DNA of 64,000 bases. It comes from Macrosoma leucophasiata (taxonomy: Eukaryota; Arthropoda; Insecta; Lepidoptera; Hedylidae). Below, one piece after another: positions 11,015-21,934 of the stretch; position 1 is the first letter of the stretch; each line of letters opens with the position of its first letter. Both the position numbers and the translations under genes were made by a program. A model generated the notes under the pieces. It did no database searches and had not been told where the DNA came from. It saw nothing but the letters and a program-made list of their open reading frames with translations. The stretch spans positions 6,145,501 to 6,209,500 of the forward strand of contig JAWQUS010000004.1 in NCBI GenBank assembly GCA_036365455.1, given 5' to 3'.

Positions 11015-12315
11015 TAAAAAGTATTTGATTTCATTGCATGTTTAAATTTCTACCATTGTGAAATTTATCGTCCTCTCTGAGACTGAGAAAAACTTGTAAA
11101 CAATTTATTTATAATTTAATTTTACATCAATTATAAATCTGGATAATTCATCAATCAATTTTACCATCTCATTCCTATACAAATTTCACGGTTCATGTTG
11201 TTAGTCAAATGTTATGAGATCGAGTTAGATGGATCGATTTTTTAGATTTTTAGACATCCATAATGGCAGCAAACATTAGTCATAATTAAATTTTTACACA
11301 AGTATTATTTTTTGTAAGCGAAAACAGTCAAAAGACATTTTAGTAAAATGTATCAGATATCTTTGACTGCTATTTAAGTGCCTTCTTAAATAAAAGCAGG
11401 ACGATAAAATGCGTTTTTACTCATCAAAGCCTTAATTTAAACAGAGCCACATTTATTTTTAAAACATTTCAACATTTCAACACTTCTAAATAACTACACC
11501 GTTCTTTCAAATTCATATCGATTCCAATTTGCCAGGTGATCTAGAAAAATATTTCGCGGTAGCCACTTAATTGTAGGTCCAGAAGCACAACATCCCTAGC
11601 CTCGGGAGGATCGACGCGTCTGTTTTTAAACATCTCACATTTTGTTGATGTAAATGGATAACATTTATTACTTATCATAAATAGTACCTACCCGTTACTT
11701 TCTATAAAAAGCTCGTAGCGCTAAATAAAATGACAATCAACTGAATTTTAATTATTTAATAACATACGTTAACATTATCGTCAATTTATCGCAAATGGCC
11801 ACACATTTCCTATAATATGTTAATAACATGCTTAATGTGATCAATACAATCTAGATTCCGACATTTCTGGTCTGGATTATTCATATATTGAGTGTTATAA
11901 TATAGATTTACCAATTTTTAAATGACTAATGGATAGGTAATGAGTTTGAGACATCTACCATCGTATATGTTGATATTTACTGTTATTTTATGTACAATAT
12001 TAAAGTGTTATGTTCTTAAATATCATGAAGTAGTTATAGATTTGGAAGCCATAAACTGTGATTTTGAAGGTGAGACATTCTTATTTCCCGTCTAGCAAAC
12101 GTAATATTTTTTATTTGGTTTTTAATTTGATTGGCTACGTTGTGCATCTTATTGCCTCGCTCCATTTAACGGTAATAAACATAATATGTTTTTCCTAGGT
12201 TTTTGCGAGCTACACTCGTTGAAATAAAACTGTTTTTACGTTGATTTATCTCGTGCATATTAAACTAAAATTAGTCGGGTCACGGAAGTGAACGAAACGG
12301 GTTTGTTTAAAATCG
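11015..12315. other. Anonymous AT-rich DNA
   Basis: No gene or recognised repeat. Confidence 0.45.
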
Positions 12316-12317
12316 AC

Positions 12318-12454
12318 CCGTAATAACTACCGCAGAGACTTAAAAACTAAGGTCTCAAAGGTGGCAACGTTTTTGTGTAGATGTCAATAGGCTGCAGTGA
12401 TCACTTAACATCCATGTAAACTGCATGCTTACTTACCTTGGTTACATAAAAAAA
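12318..12454 (+). repeat. SINE-A, older subfamily, 3' half
   Basis: Diverged 3' half with CTAAGGTCTCAAAGGTGGC, CAATAGGCTGCAGTGATCAC and a final A-run. The variant GTAATAACTACCGCAGAGAC is shared in type with the 46843 copy, pointing to a second subfamily. Confidence 0.75.
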
Positions 12455-13190
12455 TAGAGACAAATCCGTAAAAATAGTTTTATTTGAAGCAATAATTGTG
12501 AATTTGTTTTGGTTTCTCCAAACTTTATATTCCTGAGATGACCCGTCCAAAAGAAGTACATTGCACATCTGCTCATGGCTTCCTTTACCTGAGTCTCAGG
12601 GAGTGCATATGTCTTGAAAAAAAAAATCTCATAATGATACAAAAGTAACTTGAAAACTGTGTGAAAAACATCTGCTGTGGATCACATCAATGCGGTTCAC
12701 TTCTTTGAATGTAACAGACTAAATCAAACTTTACTGTGCTTGTAATATGGTTTATGTGCGTTTTGGACAGATGAAAAGGTTGTATTTTGACAATCGTCTT
12801 CATTTCGATTCGGGGATCTTCGTGGATCTTCGGGCGCGTGTCGGTGTATCGCCGCAAGCGCAGTGCATTTCGGACCCGTATTTATGTTGAATTTATTGTA
12901 AGCGTGCGTTTAGTGCATGATTGTTGTCAGCAAGTAAATGATTGGAGGTAGTATTGTCAAGTGTAAGGGCATATGCACATTGCGTTACCAAACTTCATAA
13001 ATTTCACTCACGTTTACGATTGCGATCTCTGTTTTCTGAATGTTCAGCGATTTTAATGTATACTGAGCCGACATGACATTAATGTCTCCTTTTAACATAG
13101 GGAAATATTTTGTTGGTCGAATTTAAATTCGATTCTGGTGGTATTTGAGTATGGCCATAAACGTCATATCGACAAGGCCTGTGGCGACTG
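12455..13190. other. Anonymous DNA
   Basis: A minus-strand frame at 12442-12642 (66 codons) was examined and matches nothing I recognise. No other feature. Confidence 0.4.
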
Positions 13191-13312
13191 GTGGGCCGAG
13201 TTGCTCTATGGCAATAACGCAAGAGCAGCAGCGTCCTGCGATAATATTACCACCTCTGCGATCGCCAATCCGCATGCCAAGCGTAGCGATTATGGCATAT
13301 CCCCTTTTAAGG
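13190..13312 (+). repeat. Repeat family P, fragment
   Basis: Holds GCAGCAGCGTCCTGCG, CTGCGATCGCCAATCCGC and GCATGCCAAGCGTAGCGA. Related strings occur at 30252-30330 and 58085-58150, and reversed at 40190-40260. It is dispersed and non-coding; three overlapping frames here are incidental. Confidence 0.5.
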
Positions 13313-13376
13313 ACGCATTGGTCCAACAGTGCACTTCTTCGGCTGAAATATGCGCATTATGACTAAGTCAGTTTTC

Positions 13377-13656
13377 ACTGGTAGTAGTGCTCCAGTGACG
13401 AAGCTCGCGGGCGTAGGCACCACCGCATTACCTAATATACTTGCCGCTAAATGGTAGTGTTCAGCACTATCGTGTTCCGGTCAGGTGGTAATGTGCGGCC
13501 CTGTAATTTCCGGCACAGAGGCAAAACACCTTAGGCCTCAGGAGTGGTAACGCATCTGCATTTTGATCTTGGTCTTTTTGTAAGTGTCTATAGGCTGCAG
13601 TCACCACTGAACATCAATGTAAACTGCATGTTTGCCATTTCCATTACATAAAAAAA
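13377..13656 (+). repeat. SINE-A, full length
   Basis: Runs from ACTGGTAGTAGTGCTCC to the A-run after CCATTACATA. One stem base of the 5' hairpin is altered (GAAGCTC). Confidence 0.9.
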
Positions 13657-13659
13657 GTC

Positions 13660-14715
13660 AATTACAAATCCAAATATTATTTTGAAATTTCGTAGGTATA
13701 TTTCTAAAAAAAAACAAATAAAGGTTTGTCATATCGATAGTTTTAATCGATTAGAAGCCAACCTTTTTATCTGGCATCTTTAAAAACCGCCTGATGGACT
13801 ATGAAACAAAAGGTGTAACTTTTTTTATGCCAAACATCTTCAAGGTCCTTTTTCGTACATCTGCCACATCTCACCGAGTTGTATTTTTAAAACGCATCTG
13901 CATAATAAATTGATAGCAAAAACTTGACCTACAAATGTTTAAAAAATCATCTTCTAACTTTTTTACTTTTAAATTTTTACCGTGACAGACAATTTACGGC
14001 GGGAGCCTTATGAATTTATTTTGAGCGATAACCGACTTTGTGACATCGGCATAGAATATTCATCATGGCGGTTCTAAATTCAAATATTTTTGTAAATATA
14101 AAAAGGTGCCAATTTCCGTACGGATGTCGTATATCCGTTCTTAAAAATCGGCAGGCAGTGATTAGTGTCGCATGTGTGTGAGTATATTTTTATAGATATT
14201 TTTTTCACTTTTACTTCTTTTTATAATTTTGGTTTATGGAGACAATTTATCAAGTTTTGACATGCAGCTGGCTGAGTGAAACAAAATGTCGTATGTATGA
14301 TATTGTTTGCAGATTGAGAATGCTTTGTTGCGATACCTAAGAGTAAAAAATATGAGTAGGTAACTTACTTTTTAACGTGAAGGTGCTACGAAAAACTGAT
14401 ATTTTCATAATAAGTAATAGTTTTTGTAACTGAGCAAGAGGGAGATTGTTTTTTATTTCATAAAATACCTATACGGATAAATATTTTCTTTGATAGTACC
14501 TACCTATGCATCCTTAAAAAACAGTTTCTGATTCTCGTGAGCTACAATTCTTTTAAAGACAGACTGTCCGTGCTTAAAGGAATATACTTATGTATGATTA
14601 AACTCAGATATATCAGAAAAAACAACCTGTTGCGGACTTTTGGGTCGCTTTTGGTCCCGAACCAAGCCTGTGAAGACTCCTGACAAATTTAAATGGACCT
14701 TCATTAAGTTATTAG
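13660..14715. other. Anonymous AT-rich DNA
   Basis: No gene or recognised repeat. Confidence 0.45.
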
Positions 14716-14717
14716 AC

Positions 14718-15055
14718 GATCCAACTGATCCAGCGGTGTGTGATGACCGCTTGATCTGAGGGTAGCGGGTTCGATCCTCGGACCGGGAACAAGACTTGTC
14801 TATACAAGTAAATATACAATCCTAAAGTAATCGGTTCTGGAAGTTGGACATAAGCTTACACCTTTTTTTTTTTTGACGCGGGGGAACTCTCTTCGTGAGT
14901 GGCGGGCAGAGCCACGCCAAACGCCGCCCCCTCTCTCTGGGTTCCCCTTGGCTTCGCCGGTGTGGGGACAACCACCGGGTACTGAGCCCTCCGCCACGAC
15001 AAGGCGGAAACCAACACCAACGGGACATAAGCTTACACCTAATGTAAGGCTGTAA
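14718..15055 (+). repeat. SINE-D, tRNA-derived, split copy
   Basis: A-box-like TGATCCAGCGG at 14726-14736 and B-box-like GGTTCGATCCT at 14768-14778, with tRNA-like spacing. The 3' part (ACACCTAATGTAAGGCTG) lies beyond an insertion at 14863-15022. It is a SINE and not a tRNA gene: the body continues well past the tRNA-like head, and other copies share that body. Confidence 0.75.
14863..15022 (-). mobile_element. Retroelement insertion with 17-bp target duplication
   Basis: A GC-rich 160-bp insert begins with a T-run, so it is a reversed poly-A-tailed element. It is flanked by an exact 17-bp duplication, GGACATAAGCTTACACC, at 14846-14862 and 15023-15039. This is the signature of LINE-mediated insertion. 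The insert is a 5'-truncated LINE end or a SINE of unassigned family. The minus-strand frames across it are incidental or a relic. Confidence 0.85.
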
Positions 15056-15297
15056 GTTTAAATAACGTTTTCGCAGGATTTCGCGAGCTTCATACATTGT
15101 AGAAATTAATTTGCGGATCTTCTCGCGTATACAACACTCCCAAACTTCTTCTTATACTCGACGTTTCAGTCGTTTTGCAGCTACCGTGGTCACGGGCAGA
15201 CTACAATGGCAACAGTAGCTGGAAAGCGACGGAAACGTCGGGTATAAGAAGAAGTTTGGGAGTGTTGTGTACGCGAGAAAATCCGCAAATTAATTTG
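15056..15297. mobile_element. Inverted-repeat element Q, unit 1
   Basis: Left arm motif CAACACTCCCAAACTTCTTC (near 15131) and right arm motif GAAGAAGTTTGGGAGTGTTG (near 15248) are reverse complements. The arms extend through AATTTGCGGAT / ATCCGCAAATT. The centre has AGCTACCGTGGTCACGG and a GTAGCTGGAAAGCGAC string. The first part, GTTTAAATAACG, is repeated after the neighbouring SINE. Confidence 0.75.
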
Positions 15298-15298
15298 C

Positions 15299-15574
15299 TA
15301 CTGGCGGTAGAGCTCCAGTGATGGAGCTCGCGGGCGTAGGCACCACCGCATTACCTAATATACCTACTTGCCGCTTAATGGTAGTGTTCCGGTCAGGTGG
15401 TAATGTACGGCTGATTAAATTCCGGCACAGAGGCATAACACCTTAGGCCTCAGGAGTGGTAACGCATCTGCATTTTGACCTTGGTCTTTATGTGGGTGTC
15501 TATAGGCTGCAGTCATCACTTAACATCAATGTGAACTACATGCTTGTTTGCCACTTCCATTACATAAAAAAAAA
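15299..15574 (+). repeat. SINE-A, near full length
   Basis: It starts at CTGGCGGTAGAGCTCC and ends in an A-run at about 15565-15574. A short internal deletion removes the TTCAGCACTATCGTG segment. It lies exactly between the two Q units. Confidence 0.9.
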
Positions 15575-15757
15575 GTTTAAATAAGGTTTTCGCAAGCTGC
15601 ATACATTGTAGATATTGATTTGTTATATTAACCGGTGTCGTTGCAGTCTGCCTCCTGACGGTAGCTGGAAAGCGACCGAAACGTCAGGTACCTATAAGAA
15701 GAAGTTTGGGAGTGTTGTATACGCGAGAAAATCCGCAAATTTATTTCTACACTACAA
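15575..15757. mobile_element. Inverted-repeat element Q, unit 2 (deleted)
   Basis: It repeats the Q start (TACATTGTAGATATTGATTTG) and the whole right arm (GAAGAAGTTTGGGAGTGTTG and CGCGAGAAAATCCGCAAAT), but most of the left arm is missing. Confidence 0.7.
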
Positions 15758-15759
15758 GT

Positions 15760-16383
15760 TTAAGTTATTTTTATTTAAAAAAAGGTGAATAGAATGAATC
15801 GCTGTTTAGAATATTGGATAACTTTACACAAAGTTAGTATGATATTTAAAAAATCCATAATTTTGTATGATCGTGTAAGATTCGTGAAAGTATTGGAAAC
15901 CTATTTATTTTTTATGATATAAAATTTACTCATTACATAGCAACAATCAATAATTAACTTACTGCTACCAGTGACGCAAACTTCCTTTGTATAATTATTT
16001 AACAAAAGGCATTTAATTGTCAGTATAAACTGTGTGAATTTAAATACAAAACATGCAATGCAACATGAACTCGATTCTTAAGATAACAACAATTTTAAAG
16101 TTCTTTTTTTTAATGGCGTAAGGAGCAAAGGCAATCTGGCATTGTTTTAATTACAACACCTTTTCTTAAATATAAATTCTAAATAAAGTTACGTTGAGGT
16201 ATTCTTCTAAGGGTTCTTATTTATTCTTAACCTGAGTCCTCTTTGATGCCCGATTATTCATAAATTGGCAGTAGGATACAATAGCAATCAATAACAGTAC
16301 CTACTGGTTGCCTATATGTACTATCTTCTGTACCCATCTGGATCAGTATCCAGGTGGGAGCTAACCTTCCACCCATTCTCAAA
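15760..16383. other. Anonymous AT-rich DNA
   Basis: No gene or recognised repeat. Confidence 0.45.
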
Positions 16384-16410
16384 ACACACACACACACACA
16401 CACACACACA
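16382..16410. repeat. CA microsatellite
   Basis: An uninterrupted run of CA dinucleotides of about 14 units. Confidence 0.95.
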
Positions 16411-16499
16411 ATATATTTCATGTAGGTACAGTCCAACTACGACAAATCTTACTTAGCGGGTATTTAAGTTTTCACCATAATAAAAGCAGCAGAAGTTAA

Positions 16500-17120
16500 C
16501 CAAACTAAAAATTAGTGAGAGGGAGACTTAAGGAAGAACTGAACCGTGTGTGACAAGAGTAGGAGCTATAGCTCCCAAGCTGTAGCCTTCCAACTATCGC
16601 TTCACCAAGAGGACGGCGACCGCTGTAACCGTAAGTCGATTCGCGCGATCGACCGCTATTCACTGGTGGTAGAGCTCCAGTGAAAGAGCTCGCGGGAATG
16701 GGCACCACGGCATTACCTAATATACTTGCCGCTAAATGGTAGTGTTCAGCACTATTGAGTTCCGGTCAGGTGGTAATGTACTTGGTAATAATGTAATGGT
16801 GGTAATGTAATTTCCGGTACAGAGGCATAACACCTTAGGCCTCAGGAGTGGTGGAACGCATCTGCATTTTGACCTTGGTCGTTGTGTGGGTGTTTATAGG
16901 CTGCAACCATCACTTAATATCAATGTGAACTGCATGCTTGTTTGTCACTTCCATTACATAAAAAAAGTCGTGATGGCATGCGCCGAAGGCCGCTGTCAGA
17001 ACCTCTTTGAATGACCAATGCACCCATATCCTCCTTTTCGTACACTAAAGTCGACACCGAGGTGGTTTTAAGAGGTTCAAGTCCTTCTAACCCGGATATT
17101 CCTTCCTTCAACCATTAAAA
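16500..17120 (+). mobile_element. LINE-Y 3' end split by SINE-A
   Basis: The left part (to 16660) has GAGGACGGCGACCGCTG and the right part (from 16968) has GTCGACACCGAGGTGGTTTT and TCCTTCTAACCCGG. The same blocks are contiguous in the copy at 3985-4318. The SINE at 16661-16967 therefore landed inside it. LINE-Y class is tentative (R1-like). Confidence 0.6.
16661..16967 (+). repeat. SINE-A, full length with internal duplication
   Basis: From CACTGGTGGTAGAGC to the A-run after CCATTACAT. The GGTGGTAATGT segment at about 16770-16800 is duplicated, making this copy longer than its relatives. Confidence 0.9.
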
Positions 17121-17124
17121 CGAC

Positions 17125-17322
17125 GACCCGGTTAGTCCAGCGGTGTGAGACGACTTTTTGATTCGAAGAGTCTCGGGTTCGATCCCCGCACTAGGACAAA
17201 TATTTGTATGGCCTACTGATATTTGTTTCGCTTCTGGATGTTTGTGTATGTGTTGTGTGTACAACAGCACCCACGATACGGGTTTATACCTAGTGTAGGG
17301 CTGTGAGTGTAAGCATATTTAT
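17125..17322 (+). repeat. SINE-D, tRNA-derived, near full length
   Basis: A box TAGTCCAGCGG (17133-17143) and B box GGTTCGATCCC (17176-17186) match the polymerase III internal promoter consensus. The body ACAAATATTTGTATGGCC and the tail CACCCACGATACGGG follow. The head resembles a tRNA but is fused to an unrelated body, as in SINEs. Confidence 0.85.
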
Positions 17323-17324
17323 AT

Positions 17325-17860
17325 AAAAAATGTCAAGCCATCTCTCTATAGTGCTTTTACTCTCTAGTTCCATAGGATAAGCTATCATAAACTATTGGGG
17401 TCAACACCTCCTACTACCCTGTTATATAGAAATCTGACAATTCCCACGTCGCAGGTAGGTACCTGGTCACAACAACGGTACTTGTTTCATATGACATGTG
17501 TACTGCTGTTCCCACACTCACAACTATACCTCTCTCCTACGAGTTGTCACCAAAAAACCGATGCACCTTGTACACCTACAACCCTTCGGCTCGTATGGCT
17601 CAAGTCATGAGAAATTTGATTAGATTTTGCGGCCCTGTTACTGTATTGTTATTTTGTTTGTGGTTTTCAAAATAAAACGCTCTTCATTTTATGAAGTGTT
17701 GTTTATGAATTCCTTCTTACAATGGTTCGTGGGGGTCAGGGTCAGTCCTCGAGCCCTGTTGGGAGTAAAAGGTCGTAAGACAGTTGAGGTTCGTCCACTT
17801 TAATGTTAATAGTTAGATAAGAGTACATTATTACCACTTATTACAGTAACTTTCAGCTTT
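17325..17860. other. Anonymous DNA
   Basis: A 71-codon frame at 17395-17610 has no recognisable motif. Nothing else is supported. Confidence 0.4.
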
Positions 17861-17864
17861 TATA

Positions 17865-18030
17865 GCACCGAGGCACAATATCTCAGACCTCAGGGGTGGA
17901 TGGTAACGCATTATAACATTGATATCTAGTTTATAGTACCTATTCAGTCAGAAATAAAGATTATTTATTATTATATTATTATAACATCAATGTGAACGAT
18001 AAACTTGTTTATTACTTGATGAGATAAAAC
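17865..18030 (+). repeat. SINE-A, badly eroded
   Basis: Scraps CACCGAGGCACAATATCTCAG, CAGGGGTGGATGGTAACGC and ACATCAATGTGAACGATAAA occur in SINE order. They are separated by an AT-rich ATAAAGATTATTTATTATTA insert. Confidence 0.55.
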
Positions 18031-18034
18031 ATAA

Positions 18035-18765
18035 AATATTGAAGGAATTCATTCGAAAGCCAGCAGTAATTATCTTTTTGTGGTTGATTAATTAAATTAC
18101 AACTGAGAATATTTCCGGATGTAAATGATGCCCAAAATCACTCACTTTATAGAATCTTATAATTTAAGATACGCATTTAAGCAGATGACTTTGTTAAGCA
18201 GTCCGCCGGCGGGCTCCCGATGCTTGAGCTTAACACTACACTGTAATAAGGCAATTATTTTTAAAATCAATTGCTAACTACACATTCTTGTTTTTGAAAT
18301 ATACTTACGACAATTAATTGAAGGTACAATAAACGATTCGAATGACTGCAAATGATTTAGTATTTATGCTTTTCTCTCAGAATAGCGAACAAGGTGCATG
18401 CCCAAGCTCCATACATTTTGAGACGTCTCCTTTAAACTAAACACATTTTAAACGAAATCGCTACCTCTTATAACTTGCAGTAAAGCACGAGATGAGCAGC
18501 TGTGTTTAAACCCGTTAGGTGCATTGTGATATCTCGATCATCTCGCCAATCGAACTGTGGTCCCGTATGTTACTTATCCCGAACATATGGCGGCAAACGG
18601 TACACAACTGTCTTCAAACCACCTTCAAACCTTAGAAACTAAATATTTATTGTTCGACTTATTTTCATGAAAAAAAGACTATGGTTGAAAGAAACTATCA
18701 TACTTATGGTAGAGTTTCAGAGTTCAAGGGCAGAGTTGGTACCACTGAATTACCTTTTCTACTGG
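18035..18765. other. Anonymous DNA
   Basis: No gene or recognised repeat. Confidence 0.4.
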
Positions 18766-18767
18766 AG

Positions 18768-19028
18768 CGGCAAGTTAATGCGGTGGTCTGCATTACCTAA
18801 TATACTTGCCGCTAAATGGTAGTGTTCAGCACTATCGCGTTCCGGTCAGGTAGTAATGTATGGCCCTGTAATTTTCGGCACAGAGGCATAACACCTTAGG
18901 CCTCAGACGTGGTAACGCATCTGCATTTTGACCTCGTACTTTGTGTTTGTGTCTATAGGCTGCAGTCATCACTTAACATCTATGTGAACTGCATGCTTGT
19001 TTGCCACCTGCATTACATAAAAAAAATC
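18768..19028 (+). repeat. SINE-A with rearranged 5' end
   Basis: The normal copy starts near CATTACCTAATATACTTGCC (18791). Just before it is a reversed scrap, GCGGCAAGTTAATGCGGTGG, so the 5' end carries an inverted piece of the same element. The 3' tail and A-run are intact. Confidence 0.8.
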
Positions 19029-19262
19029 TATTTGCCGCCAAATGGTAGTGTTTAACACTATTCACAGGAGCATAAGAGCTTAGGTCTCAGAAGTGGCCAC
19101 GCATCTGCATTTTGAGCTCGAGTTTTTGTGTAGATGTCTCACAGGCACATTACCTACTGCTTACCCCTTCGCGGAATACGGGCGAGTTTATTTCTTACCG
19201 AGTTTAGAGGCGATGCTTACGCGATCGTTCTTCATTACTGAGGCTCTACCACCATTAAAACC
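19029..19262 (+). repeat. SINE-A and SINE-C scraps
   Basis: CGCCAAATGGTAGTGT to TGTAGATGTCTCACAGGC is SINE-A with internal deletions (19031-19145). TACCTACTGCTTACCCCTTCG resembles SINE-C (about 19151-19171). GAGGCTCTACCACCATTAAAA (19240-19260) is a reversed SINE-A 5' end. The 78-codon frame over this region is incidental. Confidence 0.6.
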
Positions 19263-19264
19263 TA

Positions 19265-20163
19265 GTAGATATCTTTTTTACATTTATTACGTCTCTTACG
19301 AAAACTGGTATCTTAATAAAAAAAAATGATAAAGACCATTAAAGTTAACGAAATAAATAAAAGAATAGACGCTGACGTCATTGTTAAAAAAAAACATAAA
19401 TTGCAAAGTACATACATACGTGTGGCCACAATTATATCTTAACATTAAATATCTATAACGATACCCGCATAAACTTGATAAGACCATTTAAGGTCCTTTG
19501 ACCTCAACAGCTAAATAAAAGGTGTACTCACCTCACTTTTTCTCACGATATCAAAATGTCCAATTATATTAAAATTCGGCATTTTTCTCAAGCCAATCAT
19601 TAATGTTGTTACATAACTTAGGTAAGTGGTGGCGGAAATGCGCTAAAATATTAAACAAAATTATATTATAACAAAAATGAAATGGCATACTTGCATTCAG
19701 CCTACTTCAACATAACTAATCTGTGTTTCTGAAATCTGACTAAAGAATCTGTTTAAAAGAAAGTAAAAAAGATGCAACATCAATAACGGATTATTAGGCT
19801 ATCAAACCGACATTATAACTGTTTGTTGTCAGAAATTATCTTAAAATAGGAAATACGTTTGGAACAAACTCGATTTTAATGCATTCTATTTAAAAAAAAT
19901 AAAGTGGTAAACACGAAAGTTAACACATCGCAATTTCACGAAATAGATCTATAAAAGTGAGCTCATAAAACGCTATCTAGGTAAAGAGGTGAATAAGTAA
20001 ACATAGTATACGATCACATCTTATTAGTTTTTTTTATTATCTCGTACAGATTGGACATTGTCTGCCGAACAGCTGTTTACTGAGATGCGTTAAGACATCG
20101 GTAGGTAAAAGGCGGATAAGAACATCCAGAGATACAAAAAAGTTTTTTATGATGACTAATATC
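19265..20163. other. Anonymous AT-rich DNA
   Basis: No gene or recognised repeat. Confidence 0.45.
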
Positions 20164-20165
20164 TT

Positions 20166-20450
20166 TTGTTTATGTAATGGAAGTGGCAAACAAGCATGCA
20201 GTGATGCACATTGATGTAAAGTGATGACTGCAGCCTATAGACACCCACACCAAAACCAAGGTCAAAATGCGGATGCGTTACCACTTCTGAGGCCTAAGGT
20301 GTTATGCCTCTGTACCGGCAATTACAGGGCCGCAAATTACCACCTGACCGGAACACGATAGTACTGAACAGTACCATTTAGCGGCAAGTATATTAGGTAA
20401 TGCTATGGTGCCTACGCCAGTGACCTCCGTCACTGGAGCACTACCATCAG
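20166..20450 (-). repeat. SINE-A, full length
   Basis: Reversed copy from TTTATGTAATGGAAGTGGC to CACTACCATCAGTAAA. The 5' hairpin arms are partly mutated. Confidence 0.9.
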
Positions 20451-20454
20451 TAAA

Positions 20455-21645
20455 TATCGGTTTTTATGTAAATTATCCTGCATTTTTGTGAAAATTAACT
20501 GTTATTAGGTACTGTTATGACTTCATCAACTTACCTTGGACTTCACTGAACAAAATGATGATAAATCATTTGTGTATAATGTATTGGTGTAGCTAGTAAC
20601 TGTAGGTATAAGTGTCAAATGATATAGATGTATTTTAAAATAAAGTTACGTAATGATTTCAAAATATTATTTAGATAATTACATGGACATTGTATGACAT
20701 GCATGTAGTCTTCATTAAGGGTACATTGGTATTGAAACTTACCTAAAAAACATCTCAATCAAGACGTGTTGCAAATGCCGGATATGAGTTTTTGCATCTG
20801 CTTCTCTAATTATTTACTAATTAATTTATCTAGTTCTATTTAGTTCTATAATTGAACTGCAACTAAGTTATTATAAACAAGTATCGAAATAAAAGGAAAT
20901 TAATTTCCCACTCGTAATCAACGTAATAAAATTGGGCAATCACTCCATGTGTGTTACTATGTAACCTTAATTATGCTCACAATTAAATTTTTCAGCAAAT
21001 ATTCACTTCCAATGACGAGTTACAATAATAAATTTACTCATACAAAATTATATTTTTTAAGGTCTTCGCGAGCCCCTGAGTTAACAATGCCCGTCTTATC
21101 CATACAACACTTTCGGCAGTTCTATACATGTTTCAGATCAGGCCATGTGTATCGCAACATAAAGATTGTTTTTAAGACGTTTTACACACTAGAATTATTT
21201 TCAGAGTCCAGTGCATCTGTCGATGTGTCTGCTAAAGACTGAAGGAGGTAATGGGACTTTGTGCGGAAATGCTGGTGGCAGACGTATTCAAATTCAATGG
21301 GGATGATGTTTAGTTTTTTTTTATTGTGTTCTGCGAAAGTACAGGAAAAATAAACAAGTATTGTCTTTGTAACGTCTACTCAATATAAAATATTCAATAG
21401 GTTAAAACGACTCAATACGTTAAGAGATGTGAAATAATGTGTAATAACTCAAAATGCCTCCTAAAAAAATGCACATTATGACGTCACGTTCGAGGAGTCA
21501 AAAGCTGTGAATTGTACATAGTGAATTATATATAAATTAAAACATTTCATGATATCTTCGTCAGTACTGCGGTTTTAAACATTGTTTTTGGAAATCTAAA
21601 AGTGAAAATATTTTCATTTTAAACTTAACTTTTGGTTTGTTGTTT
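20455..21645. other. Anonymous AT-rich DNA
   Basis: A 97-codon frame at 20949-21242 has no recognisable domain and no matching repeat in the window. It may be chance. Nothing else is supported. Confidence 0.4.
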
Positions 21646-21653
21646 GTCATCAT

Positions 21654-21923
21654 CATAGAGCAACACGGTCCACCGGCTGCGGCGGACTGGAGGGAGTAGC
21701 CATAACGTTTATTACCGATGCAAAACAGTCTGACATTTTTTCCGGGAGGAAATGCGTGCGACACAAACACACACTACAAAAATGGTCTATTACAACTAAA
21801 CTCACACCTTGACTTTAACAAAATACAGAAACAATTTCACGCACACATTTATTGAAACTTGGCTTGTACTTTGACAGAGGGGAAAGCCTATATATGGCTA
21901 CTCCCCTTAGGTGTTGCTCTATG
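21654..21923 (+). mobile_element. hAT-type MITE E, copy 2
   Basis: Terminal inverted repeats CATAGAGCAACAC and GTGTTGCTCTATG bound a 270-bp non-coding body. The flanks carry an exact 8-bp duplication, GTCATCAT, at 21646-21653 and 21924-21931. An 8-bp target duplication with CA-starting short termini is the hAT superfamily signature. Confidence 0.93.
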
Positions 21924-21934
21924 GTCATCATCTA

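Noticed and set aside
14726..14790. Possible tRNA gene (A and B boxes)
   Set aside because: No acceptor-stem pairing was seen, and the sequence continues into a body shared with copies at 17125 and 59485, so it is a SINE head. The same reasoning applies to 58211.
20949..21242. 97-codon frame as a possible gene
   Set aside because: No known motif, no second copy, AT-rich context and no splice or promoter evidence.
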